Assembly (NCBI GenBank): GCA_964412395.1
Contig: CAYPOY010000196.1
Coordinates: 1-9,654 of the forward strand
DNA from: CAYPOY01 sp964412395
GTDB taxonomy: Bacteria; Chloroflexota; Anaerolineae; B4-G1
Direction of reading: 5' to 3'
DNA length: 9,654 nucleotides
The notes under the pieces are model-generated. The model saw only the letters and a list, made by a program, of their open reading frames with translations, did not search any database and was not told the origin of the DNA. A program made the position numbers and the translations under genes. Positions 1-4,979 of this stretch are shown here, one piece after another; the first letter of the stretch is position 1, and the number at the start of each line of letters is the position of its first letter.

Positions 1-133
1 TGCGCTCCGCCTCTTCCCATCCAAAGCCCCGCTCCACCATCAACTCCACAAAAGCAGCGATGCACTGCTCGTAGTAGATGTTATTCTCCCACAACGTATC
101 GTCAGCGTCAACAATGAGCGTCGGCCTCAGCAT
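1..133 (-). CDS. HAD-superfamily hydrolase, N-terminal part (runs off the window)
   Basis: Only the first 44 codons are present; the gene continues past the left edge. Residues 9-15 read DADDTLW, the haloacid dehalogenase motif I (DxDxT): D9 would be the nucleophile that forms the aspartyl-phosphate and D11 the general acid/base. It follows a hydrophobic strand (TLIV), as in all HAD phosphatases, so a soluble phosphatase or phosphoryl-transfer enzyme is the likely product; the substrate cannot be told from this fragment. The start used is the ATG at 131-133. An in-frame ATG at 146-148 would add five residues (MTNEQ), and neither has a clear Shine-Dalgarno. Both ATGs belong to the CATT repeat array upstream, so the repeat appears to have supplied the translation start. 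It lies 78 bp downstream of the ABC-2 permease and may be last in that transcript. Confidence 0.8.
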   Translation of the reverse strand, partial: MLRPTLIVDADDTLWENNIYYEQCIAAFVELMVERGFGWEEAER

Positions 134-211
134 TTGCTCATTTGTCATTTGCTCATTTGCTCATTTGTCATTGGACATTGGTCATTGTTCATTGCTTCAT
201 TGTTCATTATT
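131..211. repeat. Degenerate 7-8 bp tandem repeat (CATT units)
   Basis: Eleven consecutive units start with CATT at 131, 139, 146, 154, 162, 169, 176, 183, 190, 198 and 205, spaced 7 or 8 bp apart. The left half is mainly CATTTGCT/CATTTGT and the right half CATTGGT/CATTGTT/CATTGCTT, so the array drifts along its length. It fills the whole gap between the permease stop codon and the HAD start. On the minus strand each unit supplies an ATG. Heptamer microsatellites of a similar kind (STRRs) are known in cyanobacterial intergenic DNA; any relation to those is a guess. Confidence 0.8.
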
Positions 212-1036
212 TTACCCACACCGCTTCAGTTTCCCCGTGCGCTTGGCATACCGCTCTGCCTGGTGGAAGATCACCAGTCCCACCGGGATGGCGATCACGC
301 CGATGAGCACCAACCGGCCCATGTGGCCGAGCAACGCACCAGTGCTAGCTCCGTCGAGCAGCGAAGCCCGCATGCCCTCCAACACGTAGGTGGCAGGGGA
401 GAGACGCGCCAGTGGCTGCATCCATTCCGGCAGCACAGAGATGGGGAAGTAGACGCCGGAGACCAGGAGCAGCAGCGCCTGGATCACGTTGGTCATCTGC
501 GCCCCGCGCTCCGGGAACAGGAGCGGCAGTACTGAGGCGACGATGCCCAGGCCGATGAACGACAGGCTCCCGGCGACCAGCATCAACAGTCCACCGAACA
601 GGTTAGCGCTACTCAGATCCAGGTGGAAGAAGAGCACCACTACTCCCAGGATGATCCCGGTGTGTAGCAGGCCGTAGACCAGCGAGAAGAGCGTCTGCCC
701 GACCATGTGGGTGAAGCGGGAAATCGGTGCCATGAAGGTATACTCGATGGTGCCCTCCCAGCGTTCCCAGGCGATCATCTCGCTGACATTCTCGAAGACC
801 ACAGCCAGATAGTGCCACACCAGTGTCCCTACCAGCAGATAGAAGATCAGGTGGTTGGTGTCAATCGCCTGCCCGGTGACGGCCTCCGTCCCCGCGCCGA
901 TGAAGGTGATGGAGAGCGCATTGGCCACAGAGTAAGCCAGCCAGACGACCTCCCAGCCCCAGTACCGTTTGACCAGGTTAAAGTTGCGCTCGACGAAAGC
1001 GTACGAAGCGCGGATTTCGCGGATGAGCTGTGTCAT
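212..1036 (-). CDS. ABC-2 type transporter permease
   Basis: Predicted 274-residue inner-membrane protein with about six hydrophobic segments (near residues 32-48, 63-82, 112-138, 146-172, 180-200 and 240-258). Two family hallmarks are visible: ERWEGTIEYTFMAP at 91-104, the ABC-2 cytoplasmic coupling segment (E..GT.E....P), and a long motif at 193-223 containing SGVYFP, LP and LSPATYVLEGMR, typical of daunorubicin/polysaccharide-export permeases. Length is normal for the family. The ATG at 1036 is chosen over an in-frame ATG at 1051 because GGGGGA lies seven bases before it. The cognate ATPase should be the gene immediately upstream, but that gene is reduced to a remnant lacking its nucleotide-binding motifs, so this permease is either orphaned, served by an ATPase elsewhere, or on the way to decay. 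The substrate is unknown. Confidence 0.85.
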   Translation of the reverse strand: MTQLIREIRASYAFVERNFNLVKRYWGWEVVWLAYSVANALSITFIGAGTEAVTGQAIDTNHLIFYLLVGTLVWHYLAVVFENVSEMIAWERWEGTIEYTFMAPISRFTHMVGQTLFSLVYGLLHTGIILGVVVLFFHLDLSSANLFGGLLMLVAGSLSFIGLGIVASVLPLLFPERGAQMTNVIQALLLLVSGVYFPISVLPEWMQPLARLSPATYVLEGMRASLLDGASTGALLGHMGRLVLIGVIAIPVGLVIFHQAERYAKRTGKLKRCG

Positions 1037-1040
1037 TATT

Positions 1041-1313
1041 CTATCCCCCATTGTTTCTTTGACAAAAGATGGTGATGGGTTGGGTGAGAAAAGCGCGGGC
1101 GATGGCGACCTTCTGCTGCATGCCGCGGCTCATCTCCTCCATCGGCTGGAAGATGATTTCCTTACGCCGGACCTGGAAACCGACGCAGTCCACCGCCACG
1201 ACCGGCTTGCGACTGTTGCCGTTCCGCTTCCATGGCCAGTGGAATCCATCGCTTTTGACAAATCGCTTGGTTACGCCCGAAACCTTCAGGGCAATAGAAT
1301 CAACCTTGCACAT
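1041..1313 (-). pseudogene. Collapsed ABC transporter ATPase remnant (no Walker A or B)
   Basis: The 90-codon frame begins like a normal ABC ATPase (VSGVTKRFV at 11-19, VVAVDCVGFQVRRKEI at 38-53). After KEI, where the P-loop segment FGLLGPNGxGKST should follow, it jumps directly to IFQPMEEMSRGMQQKVAIAR (54-73), which is the region around the signature motif (SRGMQQ in place of LSGGQ). It then runs LTQPI-TIF, where Walker B (LLLDEPT) should begin, and ends in an unrelated tail, CQRNNGG. Walker A, Q-loop, Walker B, D-loop and H-loop are therefore all absent; an intact relative would be roughly 300 residues or more. Two in-frame losses, near 1155 and near 1070, explain this. It overlaps the GNAT gene by 14 bp and ends four bases before the permease ATG, keeping an operon layout. 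It cannot hydrolyse ATP; an assembly error is a less likely alternative. Confidence 0.82.
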
Positions 1314-2343
1314 CTGATTTCTCCTCTTCCAAAAACTGCGTGCTCAGATCCTCGCCGGGACACAGTTCCTTCTCGTAGTTGGCGTACTGACGATATACGT
1401 GCATACCGGCCTTCTCGTAGAGGCGGGTGGCGCCGGTGAGGCTCTGCGCATCAACCTCCAGGCCCACCTTGCGCTTGCCGCGCCGATAGAACTCGGCGAA
1501 GCTGTGGTGCAGCAGGGCCAGCGCCAGCCCGCGCCGCCGCCAGGGCCGCCGCACGCCCAACGAGTCGACCCATCCCATCCCTGGGTCTTCGACCGTCTTG
1601 GGACAACACAACGACATGCCGGCGATTCCCTCCCCATCTGCAGCCAGGAACCAGAGCGATGGATCGTGATCGGGATTGTTGTCTATCCAGTGCACCCACT
1701 CCTGGTAGTTCTCCTCGAAGGGGTGCTCCACATACCCCCAGTGATCCTGAAACGCGTCGCGATCCGCAAGGACGAGAGCGCGCATGTCCAGGTCGCGGAC
1801 GAAGGGACGGATGGTGATACCCTCGGGCACGACCGGCTCCGGCGGTAGATCATCCATCTCAATGAGCATGTGGAAGCTGTGGCGCACCAACTGGTAGCCC
1901 TGCTTACGCAGCAGTTCCTGGGCTGCCTCATCGGTACTCAACGTTGCCTGTACCAGCACCACCCGGGTACCCTCTGGTGCCTTGGGTATGGCCCGCCGGC
2001 CGCGTTTCACGGCCCATTGGCAGAGGGCTGTGCCGACGCCCTGGCCCTTGTATTCGGGATGCACATCCCCCGCCACGTAGATGCGCACGTGCGGTTCTGA
2101 GTCCCACAACGCAGCGTGGCCCACAAGCTTGCCGTCCGCCGCGAGCACGACCAGCGTGTCGGTCTCCAGGTTGAAGATGGGAGCCTGCCAATCGCTGCGA
2201 ATTTTGTGCGCCTCGGTTCGCGGTCTACCGATCTGCTCAATGGAGCAGGCGTTCAGCAGGTCAACAACGGCCTTCACATCATCCATCGTTGCCGGGCGGC
2301 TCGTGAAACTCTTAGGCAGTGTTGTTATAGTTGTAGACGACAT
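1300..2343 (-). CDS. Two-domain GNAT-family N-acetyltransferase
   Basis: A 347-residue cytosolic protein made of two tandem GNAT folds. Domain 1 (about 14-165) carries acetyl-CoA motif A as VHPEYKGQGVGTAL (94-107). Domain 2 (about 177-325) carries VRRPWRRRGLALAL (264-277), followed by the usual late motif AGMHVYRQYANYEKEL with a tyrosine. Both Q/RxxGxG/A loops look intact, although in tandem GNATs such as mycothiol synthase often only one half is active. The acceptor cannot be named; mycothiol synthase itself is possible by architecture but unproven. The start at 2343 has AGGAG six bases upstream; a further 16 in-frame upstream codons lack such a site. It sits behind a promoter, a 31-codon leader ORF and an attenuator-like structure, and its end overlaps the ATPase remnant. 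Confidence 0.9.
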   Translation of the reverse strand: MSSTTITTLPKSFTSRPATMDDVKAVVDLLNACSIEQIGRPRTEAHKIRSDWQAPIFNLETDTLVVLAADGKLVGHAALWDSEPHVRIYVAGDVHPEYKGQGVGTALCQWAVKRGRRAIPKAPEGTRVVLVQATLSTDEAAQELLRKQGYQLVRHSFHMLIEMDDLPPEPVVPEGITIRPFVRDLDMRALVLADRDAFQDHWGYVEHPFEENYQEWVHWIDNNPDHDPSLWFLAADGEGIAGMSLCCPKTVEDPGMGWVDSLGVRRPWRRRGLALALLHHSFAEFYRRGKRKVGLEVDAQSLTGATRLYEKAGMHVYRQYANYEKELCPGEDLSTQFLEEEKSDVQG

Positions 2344-2367
2344 CCTTTTCTCCTTGTGCGGGTCGCG

Positions 2368-2404
2368 AAATAAAAGCAAGGTCGTGGACAATGCCCACGG
2401 CCTT
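2368..2404 (-). terminator. Distal attenuator hairpin (segments 3:4) with U-rich tail
   Basis: In the minus-strand RNA, AAGGCCGUGG (2404 down to 2395) can pair with CCACGACCUU (2387 down to 2378): nine Watson-Crick pairs with a single C-A mismatch and a 7-nt loop. The stem is followed by GC, then UUUU A UUU (2375-2368), giving an intrinsic-terminator shape. It lies only about 25 bp before the GNAT start codon, so ending here would silence that gene. The upper arm is also the partner of segment 2, which makes this hairpin mutually exclusive with the 2:3 pairing. Confidence 0.6.
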
Positions 2405-2430
2405 GCAGCGAGAAACCAGGATGGCGCAAG

Positions 2431-2466
2431 AAAAAAGGCCGTGGGTGTCGCAGTTGCCCACAGCCT
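2431..2466 (-). terminator. Proximal leader hairpin (segments 1:2) followed by U6
   Basis: The minus-strand RNA forms AGGCUGUGGG / CCCACGGCCU (ten pairs, one of them G-U) around an 11-nt loop. Six consecutive U residues follow (2436-2431), the first of them inside the stem. By shape this is a good rho-independent terminator, lying 14 nt after the leader-peptide stop codon. In a trp-like scheme it would instead act as the pause or protector hairpin. Whether it terminates or pauses cannot be told from sequence. Confidence 0.65.
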
Positions 2467-2479
2467 GGGTGACTTTATG

Positions 2480-2575
2480 TCAACCTACGATAGGCACACT
2501 GCGACAAGGCAGCATCCGACCCCCGCCATTACCGCGGGGCCAGAGCACGCTAACGATGAACATTGCAGTGCGCAT
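2480..2575 (-). CDS. Leader peptide A, 31 aa, upstream of the GNAT gene
   Basis: The short ORF starts at an ATG (2573-2575) with AAGGAGG six bases upstream, a better ribosome site than most genes in this window, and ends at TGA (2480-2482). Its first 19 residues share 11 identical positions with leader peptide B before the saccharopine reductase gene (4034-4144): pattern M..AM.IVSV..PR.NG. Among these 11 shared codons, four differ only by a synonymous third base (GTT/GTG, AGC/AGT, CCC/CCT, AAT/AAC). The remaining part is unrelated to B and is Gly/Arg/Pro-rich. The initiator ATG is 29 bp after the -10 element. I know no family with this motif. A regulatory nascent peptide is the favoured reading. 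The PRGNGG codons also form a stable hairpin (2521-2539), so an RNA role is possible. Confidence 0.7.
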   Translation of the reverse strand: MRTAMFIVSVLWPRGNGGGRMLPCRSVPIVG

Positions 2576-2604
2576 GTCAGACCTCCTTACAAGATAAAAA
2601 ACAT

Positions 2605-2632
2605 ACTATACCCCAATCCGGCGGGTTGTCAA
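2605..2632 (-). promoter_or_regulatory. Promoter of leader A and the GNAT operon
   Basis: Minus strand: -35 TTGACA (2632-2627), 16-bp spacer, -10 TATAGT (2610-2605). Both boxes are close to the sigma-70 consensus. The spacer (ACCCGCCGGATTGGGG) is nearly the same as in the promoter of leader B. The promoter starts about 40 bp after the saccharopine reductase stop codon, and no clear terminator separates the two genes, so some read-through into this unit is likely. Confidence 0.8.
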
Positions 2633-2670
2633 GTCTGGCAGGTTGCCTCACCCCTTGTTGGCTTGTCTCA

Positions 2671-4002
2671 TTACCTCTCAAGCGTTTCCCACTTCTCAGT
2701 GAAGTGTATGCCTAACCGTTCCAGCTCCTCCAGGACCGGTTCGTAGATCTCAGGAACCACAGGCGTGTGGACGCCGGTCAGATTGATCTTACCTTGCAGG
2801 ATCATCCTGACACCAATAGCCGCCGGCAAGCCGACTGTTCGTGACATGGAAGTGTCGCCGTGAGGAATCCCAAAGTCAATCATCGTGGAGGTGATCTTTT
2901 CCTTACGGTCGGGATATTCGGCGATGAACTCATGTTGCAGGATGAGCATGTCCCGTTCGCCCTCTCCATATTGCATCTTCTCCAACATGCGAGCGGTCAG
3001 GACGTCTATGGGCGCGCCCTCTTGCAACGGCAGTGGATCATCGCTCAGAAAACCCAACCATTCCAGGTTGCTAATGACCAGCGAACCTTGCTCAACCTTC
3101 AAGCAGGATGCCAGGTCCTTTCTGAGATCACCGGTGCTACCAATGAGCCCGGCCACGAATTGAGCAAAGGTCAGCCCTGCGATGTCGTCTCGCTCCTCTT
3201 CGTCTAGCAGGCCCAGGTTCACAATCTTCCTCATAGTCGGGCACCACCCCACATTGCGCAGGGTGCCACGGAACATGCTCCTGGCCGTAGTGATGCCGTA
3301 GGTCTCCATGTAAGGCAGGCTGTCCCGGTTGGGGTAGCCCTCGAAATCCATCACCTTCCTCTCCACCTTTACGGGCACGGTCCAATAGTGGTCGAACAAC
3401 TCCTCGCCAGGGATGAACACTTCCTGGCCATCCTTCAGATAGTGGGCCGGGTTCTTGCTCGCTAGAAGCACGCCTTTGGGGCTCCAGGAAAACTTGTAGC
3501 CGAACGGGTTGGTGTTGGCCTCCGGTGCCGGCAGCCCGCCGCACCAGGAAGTGAAACTGGTGATCTCCCCACCGTCCTTCTGGACGCGGTGGATGACCTT
3601 CATGGCAGTCATGTGGTCAATGCCGGGGTCCACGCCGGTTTCGTTCAGCAAGATGACTCCTGCTTCCTTCGCTGCCCCGTCCAATTGGGCCATAGTCTCT
3701 TTGACATAGGACGTGGTGACCATGTGTTTGCGGTGCTTGATACAAAGCCGGGCAACCGTGGGGTGATAGACATAGGGCAAGAGGCTGACGGCCAAGTCGG
3801 CCTGGCGGATCAAGTCCTCCAAGACTGCTTCGTTGGCCACATCCAATTGGAGAGCTTCTCCTTTCGAATGGCCCCTGATAATGTCCTGGGCTTTGCTGAG
3901 GGTACGGCTGGCCACAGCGACATAAAAATCTGGCTGGTCCAGCAAATACCGGACATGGGCGCCCGCTACCAAGCCAGCGCCGAGAACGAGAATCTTTTTC
4001 AT
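2671..4002 (-). CDS. Saccharopine reductase (LYS9-type saccharopine dehydrogenase)
   Basis: This 443-residue protein is close to yeast Lys9 in length and architecture. An N-terminal Rossmann fold shows GAGLVAG (8-14) and ASR (31-33), the latter placed to bind the nucleotide. Family signatures follow: TSYV (97-100), NETGVDPGIDHMTAM (120-134) and SWCGGLPAPEANTNPFGYK (152-170), the last two diagnostic for saccharopine reductases. The enzyme would interconvert saccharopine with 2-aminoadipate semialdehyde plus glutamate in lysine metabolism; direction and pathway are not shown by the neighbours. The start at 4002 follows AGGAGG by nine bases. It is preceded by the leader ORF B, which ends 31 bp before it, and by a promoter of its own. 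It is transcribed divergently from the thioredoxin gene. Confidence 0.93.
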   Translation of the reverse strand: MKKILVLGAGLVAGAHVRYLLDQPDFYVAVASRTLSKAQDIIRGHSKGEALQLDVANEAVLEDLIRQADLAVSLLPYVYHPTVARLCIKHRKHMVTTSYVKETMAQLDGAAKEAGVILLNETGVDPGIDHMTAMKVIHRVQKDGGEITSFTSWCGGLPAPEANTNPFGYKFSWSPKGVLLASKNPAHYLKDGQEVFIPGEELFDHYWTVPVKVERKVMDFEGYPNRDSLPYMETYGITTARSMFRGTLRNVGWCPTMRKIVNLGLLDEEERDDIAGLTFAQFVAGLIGSTGDLRKDLASCLKVEQGSLVISNLEWLGFLSDDPLPLQEGAPIDVLTARMLEKMQYGEGERDMLILQHEFIAEYPDRKEKITSTMIDFGIPHGDTSMSRTVGLPAAIGVRMILQGKINLTGVHTPVVPEIYEPVLEELERLGIHFTEKWETLER

Positions 4003-4033
4003 ATTTCATGTCCTCCTTGATGTGTTGAATGTT

Positions 4034-4144
4034 TTACAGTACGATGTCATCGCACCACCACCTCTCACTGGCGTCAAGCCGCCATAGATCCGCGCCGTTA
4101 TCGCGAGGCAGAAACACACTCACGATGCACATTGCGACACACAT
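4034..4144 (-). CDS. Leader peptide B, 36 aa, upstream of saccharopine reductase
   Basis: The ORF runs from ATG (4142-4144) to TAA (4034-4036). It has a weaker ribosome site than leader A (AAGGTGA eight to nine bases upstream), but the ATG lies at exactly the same 29-bp distance from its -10. The N-terminal 19 residues match leader A at 11 positions (M..AM.IVSV..PR.NG). The C-terminal half is different: acidic, with three Trp residues, two of them adjacent, and a late Cys-Asp-Asp. Three Cys are present in total. No U-tailed hairpin lies between this leader and the reductase gene; the gap holds only the AGGAGG site, so control here would more likely be translational or by coupling. The function is not recognised. 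Confidence 0.65.
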   Translation of the reverse strand: MCVAMCIVSVFLPRDNGADLWRLDASERWWCDDIVL

Positions 4145-4173
4145 CTCAGGTCACCTTACAAGATGCAGGGCAC

Positions 4174-4200
4174 ATTATACCCAACCCGGCGAGTTGTCAA
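4174..4200 (-). promoter_or_regulatory. Promoter of leader B and saccharopine reductase
   Basis: Minus strand: perfect TTGACA (4200-4195) and perfect TATAAT (4179-4174) with a 15-bp spacer, slightly shorter than ideal. The spacer (ACTCGCCGGGTTGGG) matches that of promoter A with few changes and one deleted G. The -35 overlaps the -35 of the plus-strand thioredoxin promoter. Confidence 0.8.
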
Positions 4201-4221
4201 GCCTGGCGGAAGCGCTATAAT
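4194..4221 (+). promoter_or_regulatory. Promoter of the tandem thioredoxin gene
   Basis: TTGTCA (4194-4199), 16-bp spacer, TATAAT (4216-4221). The -35 box sits on the same near-palindrome TTGTCAA that, read on the other strand, is TTGACAA for the saccharopine reductase promoter. RNA polymerase can therefore probably occupy only one of the two at a time. Confidence 0.75.
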
Positions 4222-4252
4222 TGTAACGCTACTCAGGCACAAGGAGACCGAG

Positions 4253-4963
4253 ATGGTCCAATACGATGCGCCTATCAATGCCAACGACACAAGTTTCGAG
4301 CGGTTGACACTACAAACCTCCCTCCCAGTTGTAGCGGTCTTCTGGTCAGCGCGGGAGAATCCACGTCAGCAACTCAACGCTGTGCTGGAACAAACCGCGC
4401 ATGAGTACGCGGGCGAGGTGCTGGTGGTGAAACTGGACATAGCCGATGGCCCACAGACACGAGCACAATACAGCGTAGAAGCATTACCACAGTTCCTGTT
4501 CTTTCGCCAAGGTAAGCTGGTCGCACGAGCCAGAGGTATGCCCAACGCGGAGATGCTGCGCCCGTGGATCGAATACCTGCTGGGGCGAGGTCCGAAGCCA
4601 GCGTCGAAGAAGGCGACACAGGAGGAAGCACCGGCGGGCGACAGACATCCACTGGCCGTGACAGACGACGATTTCGAGCGCGTGGTGCTGGAGGCGAGCG
4701 TTCCGGTGCTGGTAGACTTCTGGGCCGCCTGGTGTGGGCCATGCCGAATGATCACGCCAATCGTTGAAGAACTGGCGCGGGAATTTGCTGGCCGGGCGCT
4801 GATCGCCAAACTGGACGTGGACGCCAATCCCGTTACCGCACAGCGGTACGGGGTACAGAGCATCCCGATGCTGATCTACTTCCGCAATGGACAGGTGGCA
4901 GATCGTGTGGTCGGGGCTCAGTCGGCACACGTGCTGCGTCAGAAACTGGAAGCATCGTTGTGA
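4253..4963 (+). CDS. Tandem thioredoxin-fold protein, first domain without CXXC
   Basis: A 236-residue soluble protein with no signal peptide. Domain 2 (about 132-236) is a standard thioredoxin: VDFWAAWCGPCRM with C161 and C164, the cis-proline segment SIPM (203-206) and GxQS near the end; it should reduce disulfides in the cytosol. Domain 1 (about 8-112) keeps the fold (VVAVFW at 26-31, LPQFLFF with the cis-Pro at 79, a final helix) but has SAREN where CGPC belongs, so it cannot do thiol chemistry and more likely binds a partner. A Lys/Pro/Glu-rich linker (about 113-131) joins them. The start ATG at 4253 has AAGGAG six to seven bases upstream; upstream in-frame codons run through the promoter and are excluded. 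It converges on the metallo-hydrolase gene with a 16-bp gap and no visible terminator. Confidence 0.92.
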   Translation: MVQYDAPINANDTSFERLTLQTSLPVVAVFWSARENPRQQLNAVLEQTAHEYAGEVLVVKLDIADGPQTRAQYSVEALPQFLFFRQGKLVARARGMPNAEMLRPWIEYLLGRGPKPASKKATQEEAPAGDRHPLAVTDDDFERVVLEASVPVLVDFWAAWCGPCRMITPIVEELAREFAGRALIAKLDVDANPVTAQRYGVQSIPMLIYFRNGQVADRVVGAQSAHVLRQKLEASL

Positions 4964-4979
4964 GAGGACAGGTAGCGGG

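Larger units (their letters stand above)
2368..2466 (-). promoter_or_regulatory. Four-segment transcription attenuator in the GNAT leader
   Basis: Four RNA segments follow the leader ORF: segment 1 GGCUGUGGG (2465-2457), segment 2 CCCACGGCCUU (2445-2435), segment 3 AAGGCCGUGGG (2404-2394) and segment 4 CCACGACCUU (2387-2378). Possible pairings are 1:2 (ten pairs including one G-U, then U6), 2:3 (eleven perfect pairs) and 3:4 (nine of ten, then a U-rich run). This order matches amino-acid operon attenuators: a ribosome stopped near the leader stop codon (2480-2482, 14 bp before segment 1) could block 1:2, favour 2:3 and so prevent 3:4. No run of one amino acid is seen in the leader, so the trigger is not obviously tRNA charging. 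The pairings are read directly; the mechanism is inferred. Confidence 0.6.

Noticed and set aside
78..535. Long plus-strand open frames opposite the HAD and ABC-2 permease genes
   Set aside because: They lie antisense to clear coding sequence, and their products are compositionally odd with no recognisable motif.
1399..1848. A 149-codon plus-strand open frame opposite the GNAT gene
   Set aside because: It is antisense to conserved GNAT motifs and typical of mirror frames in GC-rich coding DNA.
2521..2545. T-box-like string (ATTACCGCGGGG, resembling the GGTACCGCGG antiterminator) on the plus strand
   Set aside because: It points toward no plus-strand gene, no specifier stem or terminator follows, and on the minus strand the same bases are explained by the conserved leader codons and hairpin.
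4163..4252. A 30-codon upstream extension of the thioredoxin gene
   Set aside because: It would run through the promoter -35 and -10 elements; the ATG at 4253 has a good ribosome site and begins the domain properly.
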